A stretch of DNA of 64,000 nucleotides from positions 78,050,894 to 78,114,893 of the forward strand of contig NW_024467119.1 of assembly GCF_017591425.1 (NCBI RefSeq), given 5' to 3'. Every line of letters begins with the position of its first letter. Positions within the stretch are counted from its first letter, which is position 1. This document shows positions 1-12,540 of this stretch, piece after piece. This DNA comes from Ochotona curzoniae. Taxonomy: Eukaryota > Chordata > Mammalia > Lagomorpha > Ochotonidae. The notes beneath the pieces were generated by a model. That model had not been told where the DNA came from, did no database searches, and saw only the letters and a program-made list of their open reading frames with translations. Made by a program: the position numbers and the translations under genes.

Positions 1-1625
1 AAAAGGCAGAATTATAAAATCTGCGAGAGAGAAGAGTCAAGTCACACTTATGGGGTCTCCCATTAGAATAGCAACAGATTTATCAGCAGTAACCTTTCAA
101 GCCAGGAGGAAAATGGAAATGAAATCATGTATTCCAGGTTCTCAAGGGGAAAAAAGTAAAAAAACACAAAAGCCTGCCAGCCCCAAATACTGCACCCAGC
201 AAATCTGTCAGGAAGTCCTAAGAAAAGGCAAGGTAAACACCATCAGAAAAACGTGTGAGAGTGCAAAACCCACTAGAAAAAGAACGTCGATGTTTTAGCA
301 GAAGAAACTTTTATAAAGATTTATTGATTTTTATTGGAAAGTCAGATATACAGAAAAGAGGAGGGACAGAAGATCTTCTGTCCACTGATTCACTTCCCAA
401 GTAACTGTAATGGCCAAAGCTGAGCCAATCCAAAACCAGGACCCAGGAGCTTCTCCCAGGTCTCCACATGGGTGCAGGGTCTCAAGGCTTTGGACCGTCC
501 TCAGCTGCTTTCCCAGGCCACAGGCAGAGAGCTGGATGGGAAGTGGAACAGCTGGGACATGAACCAGTGACCATATGGGATCCTGGTGCTTACAAGGTGA
601 GGACTTTAGCCACCAGGCAACTGCACCGGACCCCAGAAGTAACTTCTAAAGAAAAAACATTAAGAAGACTAAATACTTATCAATAATAATTTAAAATGTA
701 AAGGGACAAAATTCCCCTATTTAAAAGCTGTAGATTGATTGAACAGTCTGGAGAGTGCATAATCCGGGAGGGAGAGAGGCCTGAGAGGGAAATAATGGGC
801 TCATCCCTTTTGGGTTACTACTTCTAAGGGAGGGCACAAAAACCAGGACAGGGGCTGCGGTGGAATGGGATGTGGGACGGACTGGACTACTGCTACACAT
901 ACTGCAAACCAGGGTAGGGGGTGGACCTGGTGGGGGTAATTGTGGGTCACTCTGACCAGGTGGCAGCTCCCACTGGTTTTTGCTATGTCCAAGTATGTGC
1001 TGGGCAGCACCAGGCTGGACTGCAATACCCATTGGTTCCAGTGGAAATTGGGAGTGAAGACAGAACCAACCCAGCAATTGCAACCACCAGTTGATTGGGA
1101 CAATGGACTGTGCTGGACCCTTTGCTTGCTAGTACATACAAGAGTCAGGTCTGGGAACACCTCAGACAAAGTTTCTTTGGGGATCCGCCCAATCGAACTG
1201 CCAGACTCAGAACCCTAACCAAGAAAAGAGAGAAGACAGAACAAGTCAATCAACCATCTCAGCTATATGTTGGCAGTGAAATACTGGGCAAACGGAGACT
1301 CTAAGATGGACTATGTCAATCAGTGGATTCTTCAAAGACCTCATTGTGCTTGGAGTGGCAAGATTGGCAGCGATTCATAACTGGTGAACTATCAAAACCA
1401 CTTGAGCAAGTATCTCGGAGTATGCCCCACATCCGGGACCTGGGGTGGGTGGGGAACTCCGTGGGACTTCTCCCTCAATGTTTCCCTTTTGCCTCAGATA
1501 TATGAGGGAGACAGTGTGGAAATAATAGTCTTACCCACTTTCCTATAGCCCTTGAATGTTTTTATCCTAAATAACTATGTAAAGATTGTCAAAAATATAA
1601 TCACAAATTTAAAAAAAAAAAGAAA
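1..1625 (+). mobile_element. Old L1-like remnant (ORF1 end, ORF2 start, probable 3'UTR), split by a CSINE
   Basis: At the left edge, codons reading GSPIRIATDLSAVTFQARRK resemble the L1 ORF1 C-terminal signature GKPIRITADFSEETLQARRE seen in the young copy. After a CSINE (315-634), 'caataataatttaaaatgtaaagggacaaaattcccctatttaaaagctg' resembles a decayed ORF2 start ([13 protein letters not shown]). The rest to an A-rich tail at ~1607-1640 I do not recognise; its GC-rich then A-tailed form suggests an L1 or half-L1 3'UTR. Confidence 0.5.
315..634 (-). mobile_element. CSINE, antisense
   Basis: It reads 'aaagatttattgatttttattggaaagtcagatatacag' through 'gggaagtggaacagctgggacatgaaccagtgaccatatgggatcc' to 'ccaggcaactgcaccgga'. 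It inserted into the old L1-like remnant; the flanks show only a weak duplication. Confidence 0.9.
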
Positions 1626-1892
1626 CCTAAAAAAAAGATTTCCTAAAACCTCACTCCACATCCATCTTGTGGACCTCCACTAGACCCCACTCATGCTGTT
1701 GAGCAAGGAATGGAGAGATTTCTGCTGCTGAAATCCTGTGTAAATACCCTGCCTTCCTCAGCACTGAACTGGCTTGGTTCTCAGAGCACCTTGTCATCTA
1801 CCTGCTGCTGATGCCCTTTCTTCATATTTTATAAGGAAACGTTCTTGGGTTACCTGAGAGGATGAATTATGATAATAACGAGTATGAATATG

Positions 1893-2235
1893 TCAGCTAC
1901 TAAGAAAAAAAATCTTGATACTTGCAGTGAAATGGCTGTAACTGGAAGGTGTTATGTTAGATGAAATAAGCCAGACACAGAAAGATAAATGCTGACTCCA
2001 TGTTCTTTTTCCATTAGTGGAAGATAAAAATAGGCACTCAGAATTCAAATCTGTGATTACTAGAGGTGGAGAAGAGTGGATAAGGGGGCATAACAAGGTT
2101 TGGCAAGAGTTACCCTGACACAATAAGATATAACTAAGAGGTTCTAGTGTCCCACAGCCCAGTGGAGTGACCGGTTCCACTCTGTTTAAAGCATTGGGGT
2201 TTGTCGGGGGTTTGCCCATATCCCAAATAGGAGTG
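1893..2235 (+). mobile_element. Old L1 3'-end fragment
   Basis: 'gttatgttagatgaaataagccagacacagaaagataaat' is the hallmark sequence near the 3' end of many mammalian L1 elements. It is followed by degraded 'gattactagaggtggagaagag' 3'UTR-like sequence. Confidence 0.6.
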
Positions 2236-2284
2236 TCTGATTTGAATTGCAATTCCGTTCTGATTCGAGCTTCTTGTAGAGCTT

Positions 2285-2435
2285 AGCTTAGCAGGCTGGA
2301 AGTGATGGTTCAAGTACTGGATTCCCTGCCAGCCACATTCTGGCTGTTGCAGTCCTGTGGGGAGAGAACCAGTCAGGGGGAGGTCCCCCCTGTATGTCTG
2401 TCTCTGTCTCAGATAAATACAATTTAAAATTAAAA
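2285..2435 (+). mobile_element. Fragment of an old C-type SINE
   Basis: It contains 'gatggttcaagtactggattccctgccagccac' and ends 'tgtctgtctctgtctcagataaatacaat', like the right end of C repeats. The left part is missing. Confidence 0.4.
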
Positions 2436-5400
2436 AAAGAAATTATACCGGCTGAAAAAGATAAACTGGCTTGCTCAAAAACAGAAAGAAAAGATAAATG
2501 GAAATCCTAATGTCTTGACTTGATCTGTTTAACATATTCAAGGGTTAATTGTTAATCAAGAGTGAAAAGGGAGTGTTACTGTATTGGACTTGAATTCCCA
2601 ACCTCCTAATTAAGATCCTTTGACTTTTATTCATTGCAGATAATTTCTCCCAGAGCTAGTTAGAACTGGGGAGAACAAAGGCTATTACTGTTTTTTTTTT
2701 TCCTCCAGCCTCCATTAATTACTTTATCTCTGTGTGCTCAATCTTCTGTTTGTGTTTTGTCACTTAGAATTAAAAGGTTCAGGAAAAGGAAGAGGGACAG
2801 GGCACCGGTAAACAGCCCCTCCTGTGATTGTTAGCCCACTCCGTGGTTGAAGGGAGGAGTCCTTTGCTGAGTGGCAGACCAGGGCTCGGGAGGCAGATGA
2901 GCAGGAGTCCAGGGTTGGGTGTTTGCTGGAGGACTTCCAGGTGGAAGCAGCGATGTCCCATTTCCTGTATGCTCTGCTAGGACTGGAAGTCTGAGCTCAG
3001 GTTGTTGGTAATGGCCCTGTTGATACTTCTGCGTTGTGTGCACTGCCTTGACAGCTGAGCCTCACTCATTTTCCTCAGTGCTTGTCTTTGTACACTTAGC
3101 CCCCAGTTCACACATAAGATTAAACATAAGGCCCACCACCAGTATAAAACACAGAGAATTTGTTCTGTGGCATGAATAATATAAATACATTCATATTAAA
3201 ATTTTCCCCACATTCATATCTATACTCATAAACAATGCACCTGCAGCATTTCTGAGCCAGTGATGAAGTTTACTAATTGTTGTGTATAAAGGAAGGTGTT
3301 GCGGGTGCTTTACAACTGCACTTTTTCTCTTCCTGCTCATAATTTATCTGTATAATAAATTACTGCATTTGCAAATTGTTTTGTTACCTGTGTTCTTCCT
3401 TCAGCATTGTGGGATGGGCATGCAGTCTTCTGTGTCAGTAAAAATGCATATTTGATGCTTTTTTCTCCTGAGGGCTGCATGGTTATTGTTAAGTTTGGAG
3501 ATGATTGAGAGCAAGAGAGACTTTTAGTTCAGGCAAAGGATTTTGTTAGGGAAGACAGACTGCTCCCTGGCCTGAGATGTCCCAGGACCACTTCCACACG
3601 GTGGGGTGACTGAGCTGAGGGAAATGGCTGCTCATGGCAAACAGCAGTGTGTTTTCATGTATCTTTGGTGTGGTATGTGATGGGGACCAGGGAGGATATA
3701 GATGAAAGAAGGCAGTAACTCTTTGGTTTGTGCATGCATATGGCATTTAGTGCGGGGTACTCATTGTGGTGGTGTTGACCTTTTGTGCGCTGAGGCAAGC
3801 TCAGGTAATTTAGCATTCCAAATATTCCTGCTTGGGAATGTCCACTTGCTTCCCACAGGGTAGCGGAGTCACTTTTGCTCTGCCCAACCTAACAGTGTTT
3901 CTGGAGTGGATATGCAGGTTTGTATTTCCCCAAGCCATCATCAATTTCAAAAAGCTCTAAGAACTAAATACTTGCTTAAAATTGATTTGATTGACAAGGT
4001 ACCTTTGCTTGGACTTTTTTGGTGCAATGCTCTATCCAAACTGTCTTAAGGCTTCTTAGATTTCATGCACTTGGGTTAATGTTTAAGTTGTTTGAGTGAA
4101 ATGTCTTATACTTATTATAGGGTGCTATCCAGGACCCCCTGGGGATGTATCAAATGTGGCAGATATGTATGCCTGCTGCATGTTATAAAAGTTTTGAATT
4201 TCAAATTACACATTGTCTCTAGAATTTTGGGTAAGAGATTGTAAGCCTTTTTGAGGCTTTTGAAACAAGGCTGGATTTTTGGAAATAGGTTAAATTCATA
4301 CGTTGTAAAATATCACATTAAGGAATATATGAAGTAGTTCTGTCTATAAATATGGATATTGCATCCTTAAAAGTGGTTATTTATGATTTCAGATGAATGG
4401 GACAGAACTGCTGCTGTTTTCTCTGATTTTTCAGAGCTCAATTTTCAAGACTGAATATTCATTGGTATAATTATATTAGTCTGGGTTCTCAAAGAAATCA
4501 GATGCCAAGATAGGACAAAATGTGCAGTGATTTGATGTAGAGAAATGCCTGTATGAGAGAAAATGAGGAATAATACGGAAAAGCTGGGGGAATTGTCAGA
4601 CTTCACTGCCAGCTGCTTCAAGGGAAAGGAAAGAGTGAGAACGTCGGCTGGAAGTGTCCTGGGCTGTTGGAAGAGGCTGTTTCCCAGGAATGTACCTGCC
4701 TTGTAATCCTGACCAGTACTCTGGCATTGGGTGGGAACAACCTGCAAGAGATGTGGTCTTGAATCAAATGTGGATGGATTCCAGAATACAACTGCCAGGA
4801 CTCTCGTTTAGTAGCTCTAAGATGGTCAACCCATTTCCATGATTTTCCTGACGTGGGAATGAGCAGGTTGGCCATGCACATCTGCTTAGCTCAGTGACCT
4901 GTTTCCTGGGGTGTTGAATACTCAGGAGTTCAGATGGATCCTTAATGTAAGGGATCATTTTGTTCAAGATTCATTTAACAAAGGAGCTTACTGAATGTAT
5001 CAGTCACAATGATTGTGTTACAATCATAAATCACATTAAAATCTCAGGGGCTGAAATCATAAATGTTTATCTCCTTTTCTTACTACATGCGTATCTCAGG
5101 TTATGGAATGAGCAATTTGTACATAGCTTCTCTTGTTTTCCTCACTAAAGGATCTAGGCTGATAGAATCTTTGCCAATGGGAACTGACAGCAGTGGTCCT
5201 GATGACGAAAAGAAGAGAACATAGGAAATGGCTTCTGTCTGAAAGTGACATGTCACTTCTGTTCGCTTTTCAGTGTCCAAAGGGGAGCAAGTCTGGAAGC
5301 CACATTCTCACTTCAGGGAGAAGTACAGTTCTGTCCTTTTGTTTGAAGAAGAGAGGCCTAGACTGTCTATGTCCTAATGAGTGTCATGCATATTTTGTCA

Positions 5401-6053
5401 GGGCCTCAGAAGGAACAGCTGGCACTCAAATTAGGAAGTGAGAATAGCTTATTAAGAGGATTGGTTACAAGAGTATGGCGTTTCAGTGATCTGCTGCTGT
5501 GTAATAAGCTGTCCTCATAATTTGAAGCTTAACACAACCATTCATTATTGATGTGAATCACAACTCTGTGATTCAGGAGTTTGGGCAGGGCACAGTGGGG
5601 ACCTTTTATCCCCGTGATGTCTGAGGCCTTGGCTGGGATGACTTCAGTCTCTGTGGCTTAAATCATTTGCAGCTGGCTTGATCTCTCTCTGTCTTTCCCT
5701 TCTTCTGTACAGCCTCTCCAAAGGGCTAGTTTGGGCTTCTTCCCATGGCGTACTCAAGTTGTTGGAGTTTTTCATGTTAATTGAACTCTAAGTCTTCAAG
5801 AGGAGTGGAAGTAAAAGTTGCTAACATTTTAGGCTTAGGTTTGCATCCTGAAGCAACATCACTGCTGCTGTATTTTATTATTCTCGATGGCCCACCCACT
5901 TCCAAGGGGAAGGGATGTAGAATCTGCCTCTTCGTGTTAAGTGTGTTAAAGAACTCATATTCTGGGTATATTATTGATCCTAGACACGAATGTGAGTGTA
6001 GAGGGTCAAGGAGAGCTGTATGGAAAGAGACACCTGGTAAGAATCATGACCTT
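2436..6053. other. Intronic sequence with possible ancient repeats, no gene
   Basis: I see no coding exon. Bases ~4470-4960, ~4980-5150 and ~5465-5770 have the look of ancient interspersed repeats; for example 'gatctgctgctgtgtaataagctgtcctcataa...aacacaaccattcattattg' near 5488. I cannot assign families. Short T-runs lie at 2690-2702. Confidence 0.4.
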
Positions 6054-6150
6054 GGGGCTGGCATTGTGCTATAGCAGGTTAAGCCTCCACCTGTAATGCC
6101 AACATCCTGTATGGGCCCAGATACTTGCACTGTGGGGAAAATGCAGTCTA
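6054..6150 (+). mobile_element. Old C-type SINE, left part
   Basis: 'ggggctggcattgtgctatagcaggttaagcctccacctgtaatgccaacatcctgtatgggc' matches the tRNA-like left part of older lagomorph C repeats. The similarity fades after ~6150. Confidence 0.6.
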
Positions 6151-6554
6151 TATAGGGCTGCTGGGGTCCAGACCAAGGGGGTGGGGGAAAGATGGCAAGC
6201 CTACGGCAAGGGGCTGGGGTGGTGATGTGGTAGAAGCTGTCCAACACAGTCCTGATGAGGGTCAACAGCTTGGAATGTCATTTAACAGGTACAGAGAGTT
6301 TGGGTCTGGTGCATATGCACACTGCAGCTTAACATTTTCTGGAAACACATTGGGGGGAAAAACACTTTCTGTAGCTTGAAGTTGCCACCTAATTTTATGT
6401 ATTGATCCTTGTCTACTGGAACATGAAATTGTGGTTAAATTTGATTGTTACGGATGAAAGTACTGACATACTAGATTTCAGTAAATAGTGAGGAAATATT
6501 TAAACACAGACAACTGTTACCACATGGAGCTTGTGGCTACCTGTGTTCATGCCG

Positions 6555-6705
6555 AGGTGGAGTATTATGGAAAGGCACTAGAATGTGAGTCAGAAGATTG
6601 GGGTTCTGGTTCTGTCACATCACCTTATACAAAGTGTTTATTCTGTCTGAGTTTCCTGTGCTGCACAAAGAAGCTAGTAATGTGCCTCTGTGTTCTTTAA
6701 AGAAG
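6555..6705 (+). mobile_element. MIR fragment
   Basis: 'gtgagtcagaagattggggttctggttctgtcacatcac...gtctgagtttcctgtgctgcacaaag' follows the MIR core order (agtcagga-gacctgggttc...ctctgcc...cctcagtttcctcatctgtaaa). Confidence 0.55.
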
Positions 6706-7929
6706 AAAAAAAATGTGCACTGTTACGCGTTGTCAGTTACTCCAGTGTGAATTCTGCCATCTCGGAGTACAAGGATAATGTCAGTTGTCCAGATGTCATT
6801 TAGTGAGTGGGCACCAGGTGCAGAGCACTGCCCAGGCCCTATTGGCAAATCAGGGTGCCTGAAAAACCCTCTGGTCTGCACTGAGTTTATAATCTTGGGC
6901 CCAGGACACTGACAGATTAACTACAAAGTCAGTGCAAGAAAAACTGAAGTTAGTGCTTTGAGAGAGAGAGAAGCCAGGGCAGGTGGGGAGGAGTGTGAGA
7001 CAGATGCAGAGAAGTTGGTAGTTAGGGAAAGAGTGACACTGTACTTAACCTTGCAGGAGCAGTTAGCAAAAGGTGTCCTAGGGACAAGGAACTCTGACAG
7101 GAGCCAAGGCTTGAAGGAACGCATTTGTGTAGAGGAGCCATGTGGGCAGTAATGTGCAAGAGGCCAAGGAGAAGGAAGTCTTGGGAGAGAACCTGATTTG
7201 ATTTATGGCACTTGAACATGGCAAGTGTGAACTGGCCTTGTGGGAATTGTGTGGGGAAGTAAAAGACAACAGAGAGGAAGGGATTTCGAAAGAAGGGAGA
7301 AGTTGAGGGGAGGGGGGGGGGGAATGTGATAGAAAGGATTATAGATTGAGAAGGGTACGGTTTACTCCACTCAGACCCTCAGAAGGCCTCAACTCTGCAA
7401 GAGGTGACTGTTGCTCGCCTATACTCACTATCCAGCCTTTCCTTACCAGGTCATTAAGTGCTCTTAAACGTCTGCTTCAATGTATTTGGATTTTAAAGGC
7501 TCTCCTTACTAACAACTCCCTGAGGCTCCTGACTCCCAGATCCAGTTGCCTCTTTAGCCCTTTGCCATCATACCTCTTAGCACAAATTAGCCCTAGTAAA
7601 GCTTTGTAAAGATGGTTGCAGTTTCTTCAGGTTCTCTCACTGTAACTTGTGGATTGTGTTTTCTAAGCATAAGTTTAAATACATCACCCTTCCTCCAAAA
7701 CCTTGTGTGGCTCTGTTTCTCCAGTTTCCTGGTCTCTGCCATGGACCACAGCTCCCTTCTCTTAAAGGCCTTTCCTATGCAAGCTAAGTGTCACAGATCC
7801 CTGATGCTTGAACCAGGAAAACCATTAGATTTTGGAGTTTTGGGGTTTTTGGAATATTTGTATGGGCTTTACTGATTAATCATCCTTTTCCTGGAATCTG
7901 AAGTGCTCCGAAATATCAAATTTTTGAGC

Positions 7930-8235
7930 AATGAAAAGAGGGTTAGGTACATACAGTGGAGTGTTAGTCTTAAAAAAGCATGTTCTGGAATTTGCCACAG
8001 CATAGGTTGAAGACATTATGTTCAGTGAAATAAACCAGTCCCAGAAAGATAAATACTACATGATCTCACATATATGGAGTCCTTGGAGAAATTGTGTTTA
8101 TGGAGGCAGACAGGCGGTTGGCAGTGGCTATAGACTTAAACGTGGTCAGTGTTTCACAAAGCCTACAATCTTTTACGGAAGTTTGTCAACCTTTGCTCTG
8201 TTGGGGTCTTGTATATTTTAGGTGATCAATAAATG
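7930..8235 (+). mobile_element. Old L1 3'-end fragment
   Basis: 'gaagacattatgttcagtgaaataaaccagtcccagaaagataaatactacatgatctcac' is the conserved L1 3'-end motif. 'ggaggcagacaggcggttggcagtggc' then follows, and a tail-like 'gatcaataaatg' at the end. Confidence 0.65.
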
Positions 8236-8312
8236 TTTGAAGATAATAGCAGTCAAAAAATTTCCCCAGGTAACAATGGCCTAATGAAAGGATTATGAAA
8301 AGGGTTGTTGAT

Positions 8313-8645
8313 GGGCCTGGTGCGGTGGTCTAACAGTTAAAGTCCTCACCTTGCACATGCCAGGATCTCATACGGGTGCTGGTTCTAATCCCGGCAGCCC
8401 CACTTCCCATCCAGCTCCCTGCTTGTGGCCTGGGAAAGCAGTCAGGGGTGATCCAAAGCCTTGGGACCCTGCACCCGTATGGGAGATCCAGAAGTTCCTG
8501 ACTCCTGGCTTTAGATTGGCATAACTCTAGCTGTTGGGTCACTTGGGGAGTGAATCAGTGGACAGAAAATCTTCCTCTCTGTCTCTCCCCCTCTCTGTAT
8601 ATCTGCCTTTCAGTAAAAATAATAAATCTTTTTTTTTTTTTTTTA
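8313..8645 (+). mobile_element. CSINE, sense orientation
   Basis: This is full length from GGGCCTGGTGCGGTGGTCTA to AATAATAAATCTT, with box B GGTTCTAATCCC. Unusually, a run of about 17 Ts follows the terminal ATCTT instead of As. Confidence 0.93.
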
Positions 8646-10297
8646 AAAGTGCTGGTGTCTTGTGCTGATCAGATTAAGGAATAGCAGACAAAAACAAGTG
8701 AAGCAGCCGGACTGGCTAGCTCTAGCTTGTCGGGGAGTGTTGTTTAGTCTTGGAGCTGGCCGGAGACCAGTGGATGATGACCGTATCTCTGTGAGATCAG
8801 CTCAGTGCTCCTCCTGATTAGCAGGATTAGAAAGAGGGGATGGGCTCCATGTTTGGATGTGAGAGGATTGTGTAAGTCAGAGCCTGGCCTCAGCCATGCT
8901 ATTCTCTTTCAGGTGTTTGGTGAACTAGGGTGGTCTTTTGTTTTGCAGATCATTTTGACTCCTTTACTTACACATTGTTGGGAAATTTGAGCAGAAGTTT
9001 GGTAGATGGAGGCAAAGACCTTCAGGGGAGTGTACTGAAGCAGGCAAAGGGTGGGAGGGAGGGACAGTAATTACACACTCCATCCTTTTCTGCAGGCAAC
9101 TGCCACACATTAGCAGTAATGGCTGTGACCTCAAAGAACAGTCTTTACTTTTGGTTTTTGTAAAGAGTAGCTAGCCATGTTTCATTTCAGCAAATTACTC
9201 TGTGCAAGTGTGCTTGGGAAAAAAACGACCCCCACAAAAAACTCGAGTTGCCTGCCATCTACCATGTGCTAAAATCATGCTTAAACAATATCCATGGGTA
9301 GGATTATTTTAGCCATGTCCTTAAAGGCATGTGTGTCAGGTTTGTATATGCCACTGTGGAGCCCATTTGTTTTACAGTCTTGTCTTCCAAATACACACAT
9401 TCATATTCATGATCTGCATCCCGCAAGCTCAGTAATTCATGGCTTATTGACTTAGCTTGATGGATGGAAGTTTTTTGGAGACTGGAGAAGAAAAGGTGGA
9501 AATTCTGAGAGGGTTGGAGCAGCAACAACACTAGCAGTTTTCCCACTTACAATTCGTGTGCATGTGAGCGGGTGGGCTGGGACTCAGTGCCCAATTTGGC
9601 TCTCACTGTCTAAGCATGTTTCAAACTTCTATGCCCAGTAACCGTTATGACTGAAGGCTCTAAGAGCAGTTAAGTGCCATCTTCAAATTACTACCACATT
9701 ATAAAATATTAGTGGACCATAATTAGGTGCTGAGTTTACAGGAGCAATGCATTGATCTGTTATGTCATGGTGAGGATTTAGCTGAGTAGCCTGATACTTG
9801 AATGCTTTATTGAGCTGTATTTTTCTAATCCATCTTCTCTTACATTTCTCTGGGAGACAACAGAGGGGTTCTGAGGTAGGGGAGGGTGGAGACCCATCCC
9901 CTTATTGGTCCTTCTGGCCGATTGCCTGTTGCATTTTTGGATGCCCAGAATGTCTGTGCTGTTTGCCACTCTGCTCTCACCTGTATCACTTTCTAATGCA
10001 AAAAGCCTTGCAGCTTTAAGTCTGCTTTTCAGTGATGCTGCCAAATTTCTTTGATCGTGGAGTTTCTTTCAACATAAAATAAAAAGAAAGAAGGAATCAA
10101 AAGCATGGGATGTCTTCCTGGATTTGGAATTTTGAGATCTTATTTTTCAGCTTAGGTGGTTCTTCGCTAATTGTTTTATAGTTTGCCATGAGTTATTTGG
10201 GTCCCTAACTAGACTGCAGCTCTGGATTAAGCCATAGTGAAAGATACATGTGTTTATGTATATATTTCAGTCATATGCTTTTAAAATCTCTTTTCTT
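8646..10297. other. Intronic sequence, nothing recognised
   Basis: There is no exon, RNA gene or clear repeat family. The longest open frames (80-88 codons) have no recognisable content. Confidence 0.4.
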
Positions 10298-10588
10298 AAC
10301 TTTTTTTTTTTTCTGTCTGAAAGAGAGACTGGCAGAGGGAAGTCTTGTATTGTCCAGCACACTCCCAGAACTCCTGCCACAGCCAGAGGTCAGAGTGCTC
10401 CATGGGTGGTAGGGACTCAAGTACTTGAACCCTTACCTGCTGACTCCCCTGTTCCTCCAAGGTTTGTGTGTTAGCAGGAAGCTAACACAGAAAATGAATT
10501 GTTGGGGCGTGAACCAGGCACTCCAAAGTGGAATGTAGATGTCCCAATGAATGATTGACTTATTTGCTATGCCAAACACCTGCCTCCT
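10298..10588 (-). mobile_element. Old C-type SINE, antisense
   Basis: 'gggactcaagtacttgaacccttacctgctgactcccc', 'gtgttagcaggaagctaacac' and 'gaaccaggcactccaaagtggaatgtagatgtcccaatg' ending 'gccaaacacctgcc' are the successive landmarks of old antisense C repeats. Confidence 0.75.
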
Positions 10589-11539
10589 AAAAGCTATATT
10601 CTGCTTTATTGACCCATAGCTTTTAATCACTAAAAGCTCCTGACAGTTATCTTGCCCTGACCTTGCTTGCCTGTTTTCTTCCTGGAATAATACTCAATCT
10701 TAATTGTTCATATGGTACTTGGTCTGTCTCTTACCTTGCTTTGAGTACACTAGTCACTGAACAGTGTATCCTCCTCTGTACTGAAGGCATAACGGGTGCT
10801 GGCTTTGGTTGACAGATGACTAGCTTGGTAGGAAGCTAGTGTTCCAGAACAATGAGGTTGTTTGTTCTTGTAAGTGAATGTGCCAACTCCACGGGTGCCC
10901 AGGTAGGCTCTAGCTGGCTCTAAGGTGGGCAGGTGTTCCCTTAGGGCATACAGCATCTGGGGAATCCATGTGGGCTAGGATGCCTGAGCTAAACAGTAAG
11001 CTGATACACCTGTTGCTGGTGCCATCTTATGCTTGTGATGTGTGACTTGTGTGACTGTCCTAGGAAGGAGCTCCAGCTGTGACGGAGGAGTCTGTAGTGA
11101 AGGAGCCCAGCTCAAATGGGTGAGAGTGGCAGGGCCCACCTACTCACTGCATCTTCCCTGTTATCCTGGATTTCAACAGAAGAGAACTGTGGCTGCAGAG
11201 AGGCGGGGTGCAAGGATCACTCTAGTCAGTCAGTAGTCGCAACTGAACTAGGTAATTAGAAGGCCCAGCCGTGTCATGGGCCTGCAGCTGTGTAACGTGG
11301 AGTGGCAATAGCTCTGTTAAACCTGAAATGGAAAGTTGAGATTAAGCAGGCCATCTGTGGATGAACTAAATTAATAATAATTCTGTCTAGTGTGAAGCAG
11401 CAATTAAATAGACCTAGAATATTTTAGTGACAAGAAGCATTGACTTGGAAATACTTAACTGGAAGCTAGTGTGTGCCATCTGCTGTGTTCATTTCATGTA
11501 GTAAATTGATGCAATTTTGGAAAGCAGGATACCTTAGCA
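10589..11539. other. Intronic sequence, nothing recognised
   Basis: This is unique-looking sequence with no exon or repeat that I can name. Confidence 0.35.
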
Positions 11540-11835
11540 GTTCAAAGCAGTGGGTTTTGAGATTAGAGAGACCTTGGTTTGAGTTCTGGCCCTTTGCTAT
11601 TTTAGCAGTGTAAGTGTGGGGACTACTTTCATCTGTGTGTAGGAGATAACTTCAAGAAGTTCACAGGAAATTGAATTAAAATATATTGGACACTTTTCAT
11701 GAACTTTTTGAAGTACCTTAATAAACATAAATCTCATCTGTGGAAAAGAATACTACCTCACTGCGCTGTTGTGGAAAATGAATAATGCTATACATATAAA
11801 GTGCTTTTTGTTGTGTTTGGTATATAGTACCACAT
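11540..11835 (+). mobile_element. MIR split by a small palindromic element
   Basis: The left half at ~11540-11642 ('tggttttgagattagagagaccttggtttgagttctggcc') and the right half at ~11722-11835 ('ctcatctgtggaaaagaatactacctcactg...gtgctttttgttgtgtttggtatatagta') are consecutive parts of MIR. They are separated by about 75 bp with inverted ends (listed separately). Confidence 0.6.
11646..11720. mobile_element. MITE-like palindromic element inserted in MIR
   Basis: The left end ACTTCAAGAAGTTCACAGG and the reverse complement of the right end, ACTTCAAAAAGTTCATGAA, match at most positions. This gives imperfect terminal inverted repeats of about 20 bp around an AT-rich centre. The position inside a MIR shows that it was an insertion. 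A Tc1/mariner-type origin is only a guess. Confidence 0.5.
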
Positions 11836-11957
11836 ACATATTACATGTTAGTATTAACCTAATCAGATGTACCTCTAAAATGAGAAAAATTTTACAGGAC
11901 TTGCCAATATATTTCATGCCATTTTTGTCACTATAATATTTTGATTTTAGATAATAT

Positions 11958-12062
11958 GAAGGTACTTCTCAAAATTCATGACAAGGTTGAATTAAAAGAT
12001 AATATATTTTGATGCCACAAACTTTGAAATCCATGCCTAGTTTTTTCATGATATGTACTTGC
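11958..12062. mobile_element. Second element of the same palindromic family
   Basis: It starts AGGTACTTCTCAAAATTCAT, which matches the reverse complement of the right end of the element at 11646-11720 (AGGTACTTCAAAAAGTTCAT). The interior 'gaattaaaagataatatattttgatgcc' is also similar to the first element, and it ends ...TTTTTTCATGATATGTACTT. Confidence 0.45.
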
Positions 12063-12189
12063 CGTTAACTGTTCGAACCCTCAGGTGCTAGTTGTTCCTT
12101 AGCAGATTTACATTATTTCATAGATAGGGGATTTTTCTCTGCCTGTATTTCTCTGAGAATGTGAAATCAAGTCAGTACTCTTCTTATAT

Positions 12190-12368
12190 ATTCTGACTTT
12201 CAGTACCAAATGTTCCCAAACATAAGTGTGCAAAGATAACCTGGGTCTGTCTTAAAAGTAAACTCCTAAATCCTAGAGATTCTGATGGAATGGGTAGATA
12301 GGGTTGAGGCCCAGAGATCTGCACTGTGTCTAGCACCCAAGTGCTCCGAGGACCACACTTGGAGGAAT
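12190..12368 (+). mobile_element. MER5-like hAT MITE
   Basis: 'gttcccaaacataagtgtgcaaagataacctggg', 'cctagagattctgatggaatgggtagatagggttgaggcccagagatctgca' and 'gctccgaggaccacacttggagg' occur in the order and spacing of MER5A. Confidence 0.65.
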
Positions 12369-12540
12369 GTCAGTCTGTGTCCATCTGCAGCACTTGGGCT
12401 ATTTATACTTTTCTATTGGACTAAGATTCAGAGGACATGGATCTTAGCACAGGGAAGAATCCAGTTTTGTCATCTGTAGCAGTCCTCACTCTGTCAGCCT
12501 TGTAAGATGGTGGTGAGAATCAAATCAAAATGCTCATGTG

